From Planctomycetota bacterium (GTDB lineage Bacteria; Planctomycetota; UBA1135; UBA2386): 36,991 nt of DNA. The stretch lies in the NCBI GenBank assembly GCA_002684655.1, contig NYVR01000096.1, positions 1 to 36,991 of the forward strand. The letters are read 5' to 3'. This document shows positions 24,159 through 33,468 of the stretch, one piece after another. The notes under the pieces were generated by a model. It was not told the DNA's origin. It was given only the letters and a program-made list of their open reading frames with translations, and searched no databases. A program made the translations under genes and the position numbers. Numbering within the stretch: position 1 is the first letter of the stretch; every line of letters starts with the position of its first letter.

Positions 24159-25412
24159 CTATGGGGTGTCGGACCGTGCGGCGTCACAGCCGATCGCGTC
24201 CTGCGGCATCCGGGCCACGTAGGCCTCGATGCGCTCGAGGAAGTCCTTGGCCAGCGTGGGGCCTTCGAGGGTGCAGACCTTCTCGCCGTCCTCGTAGACC
24301 GGCGCGCGCGGCGACTCGCCGGTGCCCGGTAGAGAGATGCCGATGTGCGCAGCCTTGGACTCGCCGGGACCGTTGACGATGCAGCCCATCACCGCGACCT
24401 GCAGCTTCGCGGCCTGCGGCTTCTCCTTCTTCCACTCCGGCATGCGCGAGGTCAGGAACTTCTCAACTTCTTGGCTGAGCACCTGGAAGTAGCTCGAGGT
24501 CGTGCGGCCGCAACCTGGGCAGGCCGTGACCTGCGGCAGGAACGGGCGGATGTCGAGCGACTGCAAGATCTGCTGCGCGACCCGCACCTCCTGAGCGCGT
24601 GAGCTGCCAGGCTCCGGCGTCAGCGAGACCCGGATCGTGTCGCCGATGCCTTGTTGCAGCAGGATCGCGAGCCCGGCGGCGGAGCTGACGATGCCCTTGC
24701 TGCCCATGCCCGCCTCGGTCAGGCCCAGGTGCAGCGCGTAGTCGCAGCGGTCGGCCAGCGCCTGGTAGACGCGGACCAGCTCTTGGACCTTGCTGATCTT
24801 GCAGCTGAGGATGATCTGCTCGCGCGGCAGCCCGATCTCTTCGGCAGCCCCAGAGGAGCGCAGCGCGCTCTGGACCATGGCCTCGAGGAACACGGCCTGC
24901 CCGTCCTGCGGCACCGACGCCTTTGCGTTGGTCTCCATCAGGTCGTTGAGCAATTCCTGGTCGAGCGAGCCGGCGTTGACGCCGATGCGCACCGGCTTTT
25001 GGTGGTCGATGGCGCACTGCACCATCGTCTCGAAGTTCTTGTCGTGGTTGGCGCCCTTGCCGACGTTGCCGGGGTTGATCCGATACTTCGCAAGGATCTG
25101 TGCGCACTCCGGATACTTCCGCAGCAGCAGGTGCCCGTTGTAGTGGAAGTCACCGATGATCGGGACGTCCACACCCATGTCGTGCAGGCGGGTCTGCACC
25201 TCCGGGACCGCCGCCGCAGCCTCGCGCGTGTTGACCGTGACCCGGACGACCTCACTGCCGGCGCGGTGGAGCTCAGCGACCTGCGCCGCCGTGCTCTCCG
25301 CGTTGGCGGTGTCGGTGTTGGTCATGGACTGCACCCGCACCGGGTTGCCGCCCCCGACCATGACCCCGCCCACGCGGACGGCCACGGTCTGATGTCGTTT
25401 GGGCACGAACAT
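24159..25412 (-). CDS. ispG: 4-hydroxy-3-methylbut-2-enyl-diphosphate synthase (flavodoxin/ferredoxin)
   Basis: Iron-sulfur enzyme of the MEP isoprenoid pathway, converting methylerythritol cyclodiphosphate to HMBPP. The ATG at 25412 gives 417 residues, the short bacterial form. The N-terminal TIM barrel is marked by [13 protein letters not shown] and [13 protein letters not shown]. The 4Fe-4S cluster ligands are Cys298, Cys301 (CPGCGR) and Cys344, with Glu351 (CIVNGPGE). All catalytic features are intact. Upstream in-frame codons to 25523 run into the divergent photolyase region and are not conserved. Presence shows isoprenoids are made by the MEP route. Confidence 0.97.
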   Translation of the reverse strand: MFVPKRHQTVAVRVGGVMVGGGNPVRVQSMTNTDTANAESTAAQVAELHRAGSEVVRVTVNTREAAAAVPEVQTRLHDMGVDVPIIGDFHYNGHLLLRKYPECAQILAKYRINPGNVGKGANHDKNFETMVQCAIDHQKPVRIGVNAGSLDQELLNDLMETNAKASVPQDGQAVFLEAMVQSALRSSGAAEEIGLPREQIILSCKISKVQELVRVYQALADRCDYALHLGLTEAGMGSKGIVSSAAGLAILLQQGIGDTIRVSLTPEPGSSRAQEVRVAQQILQSLDIRPFLPQVTACPGCGRTTSSYFQVLSQEVEKFLTSRMPEWKKEKPQAAKLQVAVMGCIVNGPGESKAAHIGISLPGTGESPRAPVYEDGEKVCTLEGPTLAKDFLERIEAYVARMPQDAIGCDAARSDTP

Positions 25413-25495
25413 GCGCAGCGTAAGATAGCCCCCGGAGCGGCGTCCGACCAGCGCTTGGGTGCGTCCGTCGGCCTCCGGCGGGCGAAGACGTCCGC

Positions 25496-27079
25496 GTGGT
25501 CCGCAGAGAACGCCCCGAGACACCGCCCCTGCCGTTCTCGGGTCCGGTCCATGTTGTCTGGTTTAAGCGTGACCTGCGGGTGACCGATCACGAAGCGCTC
25601 CGCGCAGCTTGTGAACAGGGACCTGTGCTAGCGCTCTATGTCTTCGAGGCCGAGCTGCTCACAGCGCCCGAGGCAGATCGCGGGCACTACGGGTTCGTGC
25701 TGGAGAGCCTGCGGTCTCTGGACGCGTCGCTCCGAGACCTCGGGGCGCGCCTGACGGTGCGCCGCGGGCGCATGCCGGACGTATTGGCCTCGCTCGAGGC
25801 CGAGCTGTCGGCCTTCGGCGGGATCGCGCACATCTACGCGCACCAAGAGTGCGGCAACGGGCGGACCTACGAGCGCGACCAGCGGGTCGCGCGCTGGCTG
25901 AAGGAGCGCGGCGTCGGGCTCAGCGAGTTCTTCCAGGACGGCGTGGTGCGACGCCTGCCGAGCCGGGACGGCTGGAGCGGCCGCTGGCAGCGGCGGATGA
26001 GGCGCGACCTGCTCGCCGCTCCGCGCAGCGTGCTCGGCGTCGACGTCGCCGGCGCGGCGTTCGACCACGGCGCGATCCCGACACTCGACGAGCTGGGGCT
26101 CCCGCCGACGACCGTGCGCGATGAGCTCCGTCAGCGCGGCGGCGAAGACCTCGCGCGTGAGACGCTGCAGAGCTTTTTGCGCGAGCGCGGCGAGACCTAC
26201 CAGCAGGCGATGTCGTCGCCGCTGCAGGGCTGGGACGCGTGTAGCCGGCTGTCGCCGTATTTCGCCGTCGGCGCGATCTCGCTCAAGACCGTTCACCACG
26301 AACTCAGCGCGCGGCAAGCGGAGCTCCGCGACATGAGCAGCCAAGAGCGCGGCTCGTGGGGCGCTGCGATGCGCAGCTTCGCCGGGCGCCTGCGCTGGCA
26401 CTGTCACTTTATGCAAAAGCTCGAAGACGAGCCAGCGCTCGAGTTCCGCAACCTCAACCGAGCGTTCGACGGGCTGCGCGAAGATGACTTTGACGAGGCG
26501 CGGTACGACGCGTGGCGCGAAGGCCGGACCGGGTATCCGATGGTGGACGCGTGCATGCGGTGCCTCGCAGCGACCGGGTGGTTGAACTTCCGGATGCGCG
26601 CGATGCTGGTGTCGTTCGCGACGTATCACCTCTGGCTGCATTGGCGGCCCGTCGGCGCTCACCTCGCGACAAAGTTCGTCGACTTCGAGCCGGGGATCCA
26701 CTGGAGCCAGACCCAGATGCAGAGCGGCGTGACGGGCATCAACACGGTGAGGATCTACTCCCCGACGAAGCAGCTGCAGGACCAGGATCCGGACGGGGTC
26801 TTCGTCAAGCGGTGGGTGCCGGAGCTCGCGGCCGTGCCGCAGCAGCGGCTCGCCGAGCCGTTCAAGATGACGAGCGCCGAACAGTCTTCAGCGGGATGCT
26901 CCATCGGCGCGGACTACCCGGCGCCGATCGTCGATCACCGCGAGGCTGTCCAGGCGGCGAAGGACCGCGTCTACGCGGCGCGGCGAACGGAGGAGGCGAA
27001 GGCCGAGGCCGCGCGGGTGTACAAGCAGCACGGCAGCCGCAGGCGGCCGCGTCGCCGCGTCGGGGGGCAACCGGCGTGA
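25496..27079 (+). CDS. Photolyase/cryptochrome-family flavoprotein
   Basis: 527-residue protein with an N-terminal alpha/beta antenna domain ([18 protein letters not shown] at about 18-35) and a C-terminal FAD-binding helical domain (about 225-490). The FAD region shows [20 protein letters not shown]-like [41 protein letters not shown], and near residue 405 [16 protein letters not shown], then [22 protein letters not shown]. Classical CPD photolyases read differently there (WQW..GTG.DA.PYFRIFNP), so this belongs to another subgroup; I cannot say whether it repairs CPD, 6-4 lesions or senses light. The GTG at 25496 is the only start ahead of the conserved core. The lysine/arginine-rich tail overlaps the next gene by four bases. 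Confidence 0.9.
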   Translation: MVRRERPETPPLPFSGPVHVVWFKRDLRVTDHEALRAACEQGPVLALYVFEAELLTAPEADRGHYGFVLESLRSLDASLRDLGARLTVRRGRMPDVLASLEAELSAFGGIAHIYAHQECGNGRTYERDQRVARWLKERGVGLSEFFQDGVVRRLPSRDGWSGRWQRRMRRDLLAAPRSVLGVDVAGAAFDHGAIPTLDELGLPPTTVRDELRQRGGEDLARETLQSFLRERGETYQQAMSSPLQGWDACSRLSPYFAVGAISLKTVHHELSARQAELRDMSSQERGSWGAAMRSFAGRLRWHCHFMQKLEDEPALEFRNLNRAFDGLREDDFDEARYDAWREGRTGYPMVDACMRCLAATGWLNFRMRAMLVSFATYHLWLHWRPVGAHLATKFVDFEPGIHWSQTQMQSGVTGINTVRIYSPTKQLQDQDPDGVFVKRWVPELAAVPQQRLAEPFKMTSAEQSSAGCSIGADYPAPIVDHREAVQAAKDRVYAARRTEEAKAEAARVYKQHGSRRRPRRRVGGQPA

Positions 27080-28095
27080 GCGCCTCAAGGGTCGCCGTCA
27101 TCGGCGCAGGCGTCGCCGGGCTCGCGTGCGCGCAGCGTCTGCGCCGCGCCGGCCGCGACGTCGTCGTCTTTGACAAGGGTCGCCGACCCGGCGGGCGCGT
27201 CTCGACGCGGCGGTCGGGCGGCTTGCAGTTCGACCACGGCGCGCAGTTCTTCACGGCGCGCGACCCGCGCTTCGTCGAGGTCGTGCGGAGCTGGGTGGCT
27301 GACGGCGCGGCCGCGCGATGGACGGGGCCGTTCGCCACGCTTGAGCGAGGCCAGCGCGGCGAGGATCCTCGTCCTGGCGCTGTTCGCTACGTGGGCGCGC
27401 CGGGGATGTCAGGCGTCGCGGCCCCGCTCTCTGCCGGCCTCGACGTCCACAGCGGCGCGACCATCGAGCGGGTGCTGCAGGAGGGCGACACGTTCGTGGC
27501 GACGATGCGCCAGCCCGGCGCCGAGACGCCGATGCGCGTCGGGCCATTCGACGAGGTCATCGTCGCGCTACCGCCATCTCAAGCCGTGCAGCTGCTTCGC
27601 GAGGTCGGCGGCGCAGCCTACGCTGAGGCCGCGAGGTTGTCGCGCGCCCTGTTGCCCAGCCTGTGCGCGATGGTCGCGTTCGAGGAGCCGCTCCCCGGCG
27701 CTGACGGCGGGATGTTCGTCGTCGGAGACGAGGCGCTGGGGTGGGCCGCGCACGACGGCGGCAAGCCGGGCCGCAGCGGCGCGCCGACGTATGTGCTGCA
27801 TGGCACCTCGGCGTGGTCGTTGAGCAACTTCCAGACGCCGCCGGAGGTGTTCGCTGCTGAGATGGTGGCTGCGTTCGCGCGCGTCCTCGGTCGCGAAGCC
27901 GCGGACCTGCCCGCGACGATCTACGTCGCGGGCCACCGCTGGGGCTTCGCGCTGGCTGACGGCGACCCGCCGCCCAACAAGTTCGTCGCCGCGCCGTCGG
28001 GGATCTCCCTCTGCGGGGACGCGCTCGGCGGCGGTCGCGTCGAGGGCGCGTTTGTCAGCGGGATCGAGCTGGCCGACGCGCTTTTGTCGGGCTGA
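27076..28095 (+). CDS. Renalase-like NAD(P)/FAD-dependent oxidoreductase
   Basis: 339-residue flavoprotein. The N-terminal dinucleotide fold is VAVIGAGVAGLACAQRL (6-22), ending in the acidic FDKG, followed by RRPGGRVSTRR (36-46), the second FAD motif of amine-oxidase/renalase-like proteins. Near the C-terminus, ISLCGDALGGGRVEGAFVSG and the following ELADALL are the usual FAD-contacting end. The GTG start overlaps the photolyase stop as GTGA (27076-27079), so the two proteins are probably made together. In many bacteria a renalase-like gene sits next to a photolyase; the biochemical link is not established. The substrate is unknown. Confidence 0.88.
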   Translation: MSASRVAVIGAGVAGLACAQRLRRAGRDVVVFDKGRRPGGRVSTRRSGGLQFDHGAQFFTARDPRFVEVVRSWVADGAAARWTGPFATLERGQRGEDPRPGAVRYVGAPGMSGVAAPLSAGLDVHSGATIERVLQEGDTFVATMRQPGAETPMRVGPFDEVIVALPPSQAVQLLREVGGAAYAEAARLSRALLPSLCAMVAFEEPLPGADGGMFVVGDEALGWAAHDGGKPGRSGAPTYVLHGTSAWSLSNFQTPPEVFAAEMVAAFARVLGREAADLPATIYVAGHRWGFALADGDPPPNKFVAAPSGISLCGDALGGGRVEGAFVSGIELADALLSG

Positions 28096-28118
28096 GCGGG
28101 CGCGCTAAGGTTGCGTCC

Positions 28119-29324
28119 ATGACGCAGGGGCTGTTCGCAGGGGGCCGGGGGCGTGTGCTGGTGTTCTGCTGGCTCGGGTGGGTCTTCGACTTCTACGACC
28201 TGATCCTGTTTAGCTTCCTCAAGCACGGGATCGCCGAGGAGCTCGGCCTGCCGCTCGACGGCGCGGTCGCGTGGATCGAGGGCTGGTCGCTGCTGGCGAC
28301 GGCGGTGGGCGGCTTCGCCTTCGGCCGCGTCGCCGACCGCGTCGGTCGACGTCAGGCGATGGTCTGGAGCATCGTGGTGTTCTCGGCGGGCGCGCTTTGG
28401 ACCGGGTTCGCCGACGGCTTCTGGTCGCTGCTCCTCGCGCGCGTCGTCACCGGGTTGGGTGTTGGCGGCGAGTGGGGGATCGGCCACGCCGTGGTCGCCG
28501 ATTACTGGGGTGGCCGCCAGCGCGACCGCGTGCACGGCATCCTGCAGGCGGGCAGCCCGGTGGCGATGGCGGCGGCCGCGGCGGTCGCGTTCTTTGTCGC
28601 GCCGCTCGAAGGCGTCGGCTGGCGCGCGGTGTTCTTGGGCTCCGCGGCGTTGGGCGCGTTCGCGCTCTGCGGGCGTTGGGCGATGCCCGGGCCAGACCGC
28701 GGCGTCGCGGCGGCGGCGCCTGTCGCCGCGCGGCAGCTGTTCGCGGCGGAGCACCGCCGCGTCAGCGTCGTGCTGCTCGGCGTACTCGTGCTGCACATGG
28801 CTGGATTTTGGTGCGTCTACGCCGAGCTGCCCGTCCGGCTGATTCGTGAGCACCAGGTCGACCCAGCGCGGATCGGCTGGTTCCAGATCCAGATCAACAG
28901 CGTGCACGTTTTCGCCGACGTCCTGTTCGGATTCCTCGCTGCCCGGCTCGGCCGCGTGCGGGTGTTCGTCGCCTTCTGTCTCGTGTTCGCCGTTGGACAA
29001 GCGCTGGTGCTGACGGCGCTCGACGGCGTGCGCCAGGACTTCTCGACCTTCACGCTCGCGATCGCTGCGATGGGGCTGGGCGCCGGCACGTGGTCGTGCT
29101 TCGGAGCGCTCTTCGGGCAGCATTACCCAGCGGCGCTGCGTGCGACGGCAGCGGCGCTGTTCTACGCGGTGGCGCGCGGAATCCAGCTGCCGACGAAGCC
29201 TGCGATCGGCGCCGCGATGGCCGCCGCTGACTCTTTCGCGCCCGCGCTGTGGGTCGGCATCGCGTGCGCGCTCGGCTCCGGCGCGCTGATCCTAGCCTTA
29301 CCGCGGCCGCGCGCTGCCGCCTAA
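28119..29324 (+). CDS. MFS transporter, sugar/organic-acid proton symporter-like
   Basis: 401-residue major facilitator protein with about 12 membrane helices. The family loop between helices 2 and 3 reads GRVADRVGRRQAMV. Helix 4 region ARVVTGLGVGGEWGIGHAVVADYW is very similar to the metabolite:H+ symporter group (aromatic acid, sialic acid and sugar transporters), and WVFDFYDLILFSF at the N-terminus fits the same group (usual D-x-x-D in helix 1). It follows the flavoprotein by 23 bases and may be in the photolyase operon. Its stop overlaps the stop of the convergent MFS gene by three bases. Substrate unknown. Confidence 0.87.
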   Translation: MTQGLFAGGRGRVLVFCWLGWVFDFYDLILFSFLKHGIAEELGLPLDGAVAWIEGWSLLATAVGGFAFGRVADRVGRRQAMVWSIVVFSAGALWTGFADGFWSLLLARVVTGLGVGGEWGIGHAVVADYWGGRQRDRVHGILQAGSPVAMAAAAAVAFFVAPLEGVGWRAVFLGSAALGAFALCGRWAMPGPDRGVAAAAPVAARQLFAAEHRRVSVVLLGVLVLHMAGFWCVYAELPVRLIREHQVDPARIGWFQIQINSVHVFADVLFGFLAARLGRVRVFVAFCLVFAVGQALVLTALDGVRQDFSTFTLAIAAMGLGAGTWSCFGALFGQHYPAALRATAAALFYAVARGIQLPTKPAIGAAMAAADSFAPALWVGIACALGSGALILALPRPRAAA

Positions 29325-30538
29325 GCGACGGCGGCGTCCGACTTCTTCTCGCGGAACAACAGCGCGAACAACGCGAGGATCGCTCCGGCGCCTAGGCAGG
29401 GTAGCCACCAGACTTGCTCCCAACCGACCACCTTTGCTGCGCCCGCGGTGGTGGTGTTGTTGATCACGATGTCGGTCATGATCTGCGCGCCTAGATACAT
29501 GCCGACGCCTTGCGTCATGATCACCAAGAAGCTTTGCGCTTGGCCGCGGATTTCAGGGCGCGCTTGCTGGTCGACATAGATCTGACCGGTGACAAAGAAG
29601 AAGTCGTAGCAGATGCCATGGAGCAAGATGCCGCCTAGGACCATCCAGGCCACTGGCTCTGCGCCGGCGCCGAAGCTCCACAGCCCGTAGCGAACGACCC
29701 AGGCGAGCATGCCGATCGCGAGCATCTTCTTGACGCCGAGCTTGGCGAAGCAGAGCGGCATGATCAGCATGAAGAACACCTCGGCCCACTGGCCGAACGA
29801 CATGTAGAAGCCGGCGTTCTCCCAGACTGTGCCGGTGAACTGGTTGCCGTAGCTGTAGTAGCCCGCCAGCGGGATGCAGATGAGGAATGAGCACAGCATG
29901 AAGACGAAGAACGACGGCCGTTTGAGCAGCTCTAGCGCGCCCAGCCCGAGCGTCTCAGCGATCCCGACTTGCTTGCCTGCGAGCGGCGGTGGCGTCCGCG
30001 GGAGCAGTATGCTGAGCGCGGCCATCCCGATCGAGCTGTAGCCAGCCACCAGGAACATGACCGGCTTCTCGTCGGCTCCGAGCCCTTTGCTGACCAGGGT
30101 CACGGCCGCGATCCAGCCGAACGTGCCGAAGACTCGAGCGATCGGGAACTGCTTCTCAGGTCGCTCGATGTGGGTGAACGCGACCGTGTTGGTGAGGCCC
30201 AACGTCGGCATGTAGCAGAGCATGTAGGCGAGCACATACCACTCGAAGTAGTCTGCGTCCTTCGCCTCAATAGCGCCCGGGATGAGCACCAGCATGATCA
30301 CCGCGCCGAGCAGGTGCATGAACGCCAGCACGAACTGCGACGGGAAGAAGCGGTCGGCGATCAGCCCGAGGAAGAGCGGGGAGATCATCGCGGCGATCGG
30401 GCCAGCCGAGTAGACCCAGCCGGTCGTGTCTTGTCCCCAGCCCATCGCCGGCACGAAGGTGCCGGCGGTCACATACCAAGACCCCCAGACAAAGAACTGG
30501 AGGAACATCATCACGCACAGGAGAGGGAACTTCAGCAT
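29321..30538 (-). CDS. MFS transporter, nucleoside:H+ symporter-like
   Basis: 405-residue membrane protein with about 12 helices. The N-terminus (LLCVMMFLQFFVWGSWYVT) and the first loop (PLFLGLIADRFFPSQ) match the NupG/XapB-like nucleoside:proton symporter group, which is abundant in Planctomycetota. Later features include RVFGTFGWIAA, YYSYGNQFTG and HGICYDFFFVTGQIYVDQQA, also typical. Nucleoside import is plausible, but substrates of these expanded paralogues are mostly untested. No Shine-Dalgarno is seen; a stable hairpin abuts the start codon. It is 52 bases downstream of the saccharopine-dehydrogenase-like gene and may be co-transcribed. Confidence 0.85.
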   Translation of the reverse strand: MLKFPLLCVMMFLQFFVWGSWYVTAGTFVPAMGWGQDTTGWVYSAGPIAAMISPLFLGLIADRFFPSQFVLAFMHLLGAVIMLVLIPGAIEAKDADYFEWYVLAYMLCYMPTLGLTNTVAFTHIERPEKQFPIARVFGTFGWIAAVTLVSKGLGADEKPVMFLVAGYSSIGMAALSILLPRTPPPLAGKQVGIAETLGLGALELLKRPSFFVFMLCSFLICIPLAGYYSYGNQFTGTVWENAGFYMSFGQWAEVFFMLIMPLCFAKLGVKKMLAIGMLAWVVRYGLWSFGAGAEPVAWMVLGGILLHGICYDFFFVTGQIYVDQQARPEIRGQAQSFLVIMTQGVGMYLGAQIMTDIVINNTTTAGAAKVVGWEQVWWLPCLGAGAILALFALLFREKKSDAAVA

Positions 30539-30539
30539 G

Positions 30540-30559
30540 GCGCGCCGATGATGGCGCGC
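30540..30559 (-). repeat. Hairpin directly before the nucleoside-type permease start
   Basis: GCGCGCC and GGCGCGC, perfect seven-base arms around six bases. Its edge is one base from the start codon at 30538. It could terminate the upstream transcript, mask the ribosome site or be neutral. Confidence 0.4.
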
Positions 30560-30590
30560 GGCCGGTCCGATCGCCAGCGCGTGGCGCGGA

Positions 30591-31667
30591 TCAGGCGTAG
30601 TACTTGCCGAAGCGGTTCGCCAGGAACTGCTCGTAGTCGACGTCTTCCATCTTCAGGAACCCGCTGTCGGGCAGCTGGCCAGCCTGGAGCATGTCGACGA
30701 TCGCGCAGACGCCGGCGGCGGTCGTGATCTGGATGCCGCTCCAGTTACGGCCGTCGATCTCCTGGTGGTAGATCGTCTTGGCGTAGGTGCGCTCGGCGAG
30801 GCGGCCGCGGTATTGGCCGGTCGCGCTGACGAAGATCACGATCTGGTCCTGGAAGGTCGCCGGCAGCGCCTTCTCGAAGATCTTGCCTAAGCCCTCCTGG
30901 TCGTCCTGCATCTGCAGGTCGTGAAGCAGGAACTTCATCAGGTCGCAGTGACCCGGGTAGCGCATCGTCTTGTAGTTGACGTTCTTGACCTTGTCTTTGA
31001 GCGTGATCGCCAGCGTGCCGAGCCCGCCCGAGGTGTTGAAGGCCTCATATTCCACGCCGTCGATCGTGATGTGCTCGAGCTGCTCCATCGGCGGGACCGA
31101 CGTCAGCTCCCCGTTTTCGACGGACTCGCACGGGTTGCAGTACTCGTTGATCAGGCCCGCCGTCGACCAGGTCAGGTTGTACTTGAGGCGGTTCGACGGG
31201 AAGCGCGGCAGCGCGCCGACCCGCAGGCGCAGGTCGGTGACCTCGGTCATCGACTGCATCAGGTGGTTGGCCGTCACCGTGATGAAGCCCGGCGCGAGGC
31301 CGCACTGCGGCGCGAACAGCGTCGCGCTGCCTTCTGCGAGCTGCTTGACCTGCGCGGTGACCTCGACGTCCTCCGTCAGGTCGAAGTAGTGGACGCCGTG
31401 CGCCTTGGCGCGCGCGGCGATCAGCGGGTTGCAGTGGAACGGCGCGCAGCTGATGACCGCCCACGCGCCCTTCAAGATCGCGTCGACCGAGCCGCCGTCG
31501 GCGAAGTCGACGACCTGGCCGTCGACGCCGTCGAACTCCTGCTTGATGTGGTCGATGGCCGCCTGCGAGGCGTCGCCGATGCGCACCTTGTAGGAGCCGC
31601 AGTTCGACATGAAGTGGCAGACCATGCGGCCGATCTTGCCGGCGCCGAGGATGACGAGTTCGTTCAT
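30591..31667 (-). CDS. Saccharopine dehydrogenase-family NAD(P)-dependent oxidoreductase
   Basis: 358-residue Rossmann-fold dehydrogenase. The N-terminus ELVILGAGKIGRMVCHF contains the GxGxxG loop (8-13). AVISCAPFHCNPLIAARAKAHGVHYFDLTEDVEVT (read in part) and APQCGLAPGFITVTANHL are the conserved substrate-domain features of the saccharopine dehydrogenase/lysine 6-dehydrogenase/carboxynorspermidine synthase group. Length is near that of lysine 6-dehydrogenase (about 360). FNTSGGLGTLAITL and YKTMRYPGHCDLMKFLL are also typical. The precise reaction cannot be fixed from sequence. The 5' region contains a strong inverted repeat at 31720-31755. Confidence 0.86.
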   Translation of the reverse strand: MNELVILGAGKIGRMVCHFMSNCGSYKVRIGDASQAAIDHIKQEFDGVDGQVVDFADGGSVDAILKGAWAVISCAPFHCNPLIAARAKAHGVHYFDLTEDVEVTAQVKQLAEGSATLFAPQCGLAPGFITVTANHLMQSMTEVTDLRLRVGALPRFPSNRLKYNLTWSTAGLINEYCNPCESVENGELTSVPPMEQLEHITIDGVEYEAFNTSGGLGTLAITLKDKVKNVNYKTMRYPGHCDLMKFLLHDLQMQDDQEGLGKIFEKALPATFQDQIVIFVSATGQYRGRLAERTYAKTIYHQEIDGRNWSGIQITTAAGVCAIVDMLQAGQLPDSGFLKMEDVDYEQFLANRFGKYYA

Positions 31668-31906
31668 GGGGTTAGGCAGGTTCGCCTTCGGACGGATCTA
31701 GGGGGGCGTCAGGGCGCCACAGCGCCGAACAATGGGCCAAGCATTGTTGGCGCTGGCGCGCGCTGGTCAAGGGGTGTCAGCGATCATGTCGCCGAAGGGT
31801 CCTTGGCATCGGCGCCCTCTGCGGTGGATCTGGCCGGACGACGTCACGCGCATGCTCGGTCCGCGGTCCACGGTCGGCCAGTCGGCGGCAGAGTACACTG
31901 GACCCC
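31668..31906. promoter_or_regulatory. Divergent intergenic region with a long dyad
   Basis: 239 bases between the start of the saccharopine-dehydrogenase-like gene and the glycosyltransferase. It must hold both promoters; I could not assign -35/-10 boxes with confidence. The main element is the dyad at 31720-31755. Confidence 0.5.
31720..31755. repeat. 14-base-pair inverted repeat with one bulge
   Basis: Left arm CAGCGCCGAACAATG, seven-base loop GGCCAAG, right arm CATTGTTGGCGCTG. All positions pair except one extra G in the left arm. It lies 53-88 bases before the start of the minus-strand dehydrogenase and about 150 before the glycosyltransferase. No T-run follows on either side, so an operator or a structured leader is more likely than an intrinsic terminator. 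Confidence 0.6.
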
Positions 31907-33415
31907 GTGGTAGCGACCCGTTCCTCATCGATGCTCGGCGACCGGCGCGCGCTCGGTCCGCGGCGGCTGCTGGCGGTGGCGCTGTTGCTGGGGGCGGCTG
32001 TTCGTCTCCCCGGAATGACGGAGAGCCTCTGGTTCGACGAGACCTGGCGGACGACCGCGAGGCTCAACGCCGACCTCGCGTTCGCGACGCTCTTTCGGGA
32101 CGTCCACAACTGTCTCTACAACGCCTTCATGTACGGATGGATTCGGCTGTTCGGCCAGTCCGAGGTGTCGATTCGTCTACCTTCGATGCTGGCGGCCGTC
32201 GGCGCGGCGTGGCTGTTTGCCGAATGGGTGTCCCGGCGTTTTGGAAGACGGCTCGGTTGGTTCGTGCTGCTGTGGGCCTTGGTCGCGCCGGCGCACGTGT
32301 GGTACTCCGCGGAGGCCAAGAACAACGCCTTCACGCTGTTCTTCAGCTGCCTCGCCTTCGTCGCGATCGAGCGCTCGGCACGCCAAACAGACCGCTGCGC
32401 GCTCTGGTACGCCGCGACGGCGATCGCGCTCGCGCTCTGCGTCGATTACACGGCGCTGTTGCTGATCGTACCCGCGTTGTTGTGCGTTGCCTGGATCGGT
32501 CAAGGCCGGCGCGCGGTGCAGACGTGCGCGCTGGGCCTGCTGCTTTGTTCGCCGATGTGGATCGATCGGCTGCTGCACCCCGAGGGCATGAGCCGCAGCT
32601 ACGCGCGGCACTTTGACCTCGGCGAGATGTTCCTGCTGCTCGTCAATTACCTCCCGACCGGTAACGCGCTCGCGCCGTATCTCCCGTTTACGCCGGGCGC
32701 GGCCTTTGAGGACGGCAGGGGCTGGCTCTTCGCGCCGCTCGGGGTGCTGCTGGTCGCGCTGCTGTGCGCGGGCGGCTTCGCGATGCGCGCCGCGCGCCGC
32801 GGCGCAGGGATGTGGCTGCTCGCGCCGCTGCTCGCGCCGCTCGCGATGGTCCTCGTGGCTTCGGCAGCCCTGCACGCGCTCTGGCCGGGCCAAGGGCGCT
32901 ACATCTACCAAGAGCGCAACCTTTTGACCCTGCTGCTCCCCTTCGCGGCCCTGCTCGGCGCGGGCGTGCTGTCGCTCCGCTCGAAATCGCTGCGGGTCGC
33001 CGCGCTCTGCGCTGTGTTCGGCGTGCCGCTCGCGTCGGACATCGCGATGCTCGGTCCACACGACGACCGCTGGACCGTCTATAAGCCGAACCCCGACTGG
33101 CGCGGTGCGGCCGCGTGGCTGCGAGCGCAACCCGAGGCCCGGCAGGGACGCTTGGTCGCGCTCGAGTCCGCCAAGGCCGACGCGTTGAGCTACTACCTGC
33201 CGGACGTGATCCGGATCTCGCGGCCCTGGCCGCCAAACCCGGAGGAGCTCTTGGCGACTTTCGCGCGCTACGACGTCGACACGATCTTCGTGCTGCGCAA
33301 CCAGCACTGGTTACCGCCGGATCGACGACTGTTCCCTGCTGGGCACGGCGTCACCTTGGAAGACGGCTTCGAGGGCCGCGCGGTCAAGGTCTGGCGCCTA
33401 CGACGCGGCGACTAA
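31907..33415 (+). CDS. GT-C type membrane glycosyltransferase (ArnT/PMT-like)
   Basis: 502-residue polytopic membrane protein with roughly ten hydrophobic segments. After the first helix it has SLWFDETWRT, the D-E motif placed as in GT-C glycosyltransferases of the ArnT/PMT_2 type, which use polyprenyl-phosphate sugars. HVWYSAEAKNNAF and YIYQERNLLTLLLPFAALLG resemble family segments (including the YxxxRYLL-like motif after the eighth helix). The last 120 residues are a soluble domain facing the periplasm (WRGAAAWLRAQPEARQG and following). The GTG at 31907 is the earliest start; an ATG at 31931 is equally possible. Acceptor and sugar are unknown. Confidence 0.82.
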   Translation: MVATRSSSMLGDRRALGPRRLLAVALLLGAAVRLPGMTESLWFDETWRTTARLNADLAFATLFRDVHNCLYNAFMYGWIRLFGQSEVSIRLPSMLAAVGAAWLFAEWVSRRFGRRLGWFVLLWALVAPAHVWYSAEAKNNAFTLFFSCLAFVAIERSARQTDRCALWYAATAIALALCVDYTALLLIVPALLCVAWIGQGRRAVQTCALGLLLCSPMWIDRLLHPEGMSRSYARHFDLGEMFLLLVNYLPTGNALAPYLPFTPGAAFEDGRGWLFAPLGVLLVALLCAGGFAMRAARRGAGMWLLAPLLAPLAMVLVASAALHALWPGQGRYIYQERNLLTLLLPFAALLGAGVLSLRSKSLRVAALCAVFGVPLASDIAMLGPHDDRWTVYKPNPDWRGAAAWLRAQPEARQGRLVALESAKADALSYYLPDVIRISRPWPPNPEELLATFARYDVDTIFVLRNQHWLPPDRRLFPAGHGVTLEDGFEGRAVKVWRLRRGD

Positions 33416-33446
33416 GACTGTTGTCGTGATTCGTCGATGTCGGCCC

Positions 33447-33460
33447 GGGCGGCGCCGCCC
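33447..33460. terminator. Palindrome between convergent genes
   Basis: GGGCGGCGCCGCCC is a perfect 14-base palindrome in the 53-base gap between the convergent glycosyltransferase and methyltransferase genes. It may act as a bidirectional transcription stop, but there is no T-run and no free loop, so support is limited. Confidence 0.3.
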
Positions 33461-33468
33461 CTATCCGA

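Noticed and set aside
26512..27075. Upstream extension of the flavoprotein frame into the photolyase gene
   Set aside because: The dinucleotide-binding fold begins right after the GTG at 27076; the upstream part is a shadow of the photolyase.
27921..29123. 400-codon minus-strand open frame opposite the MFS gene
   Set aside because: Rich in R, E, H and P with no recognisable fold; the plus strand encodes a clear MFS transporter.
32177..33307. 376-codon minus-strand open frame opposite the glycosyltransferase
   Set aside because: Charged, repetitive composition; the plus strand encodes a membrane protein with a family motif.
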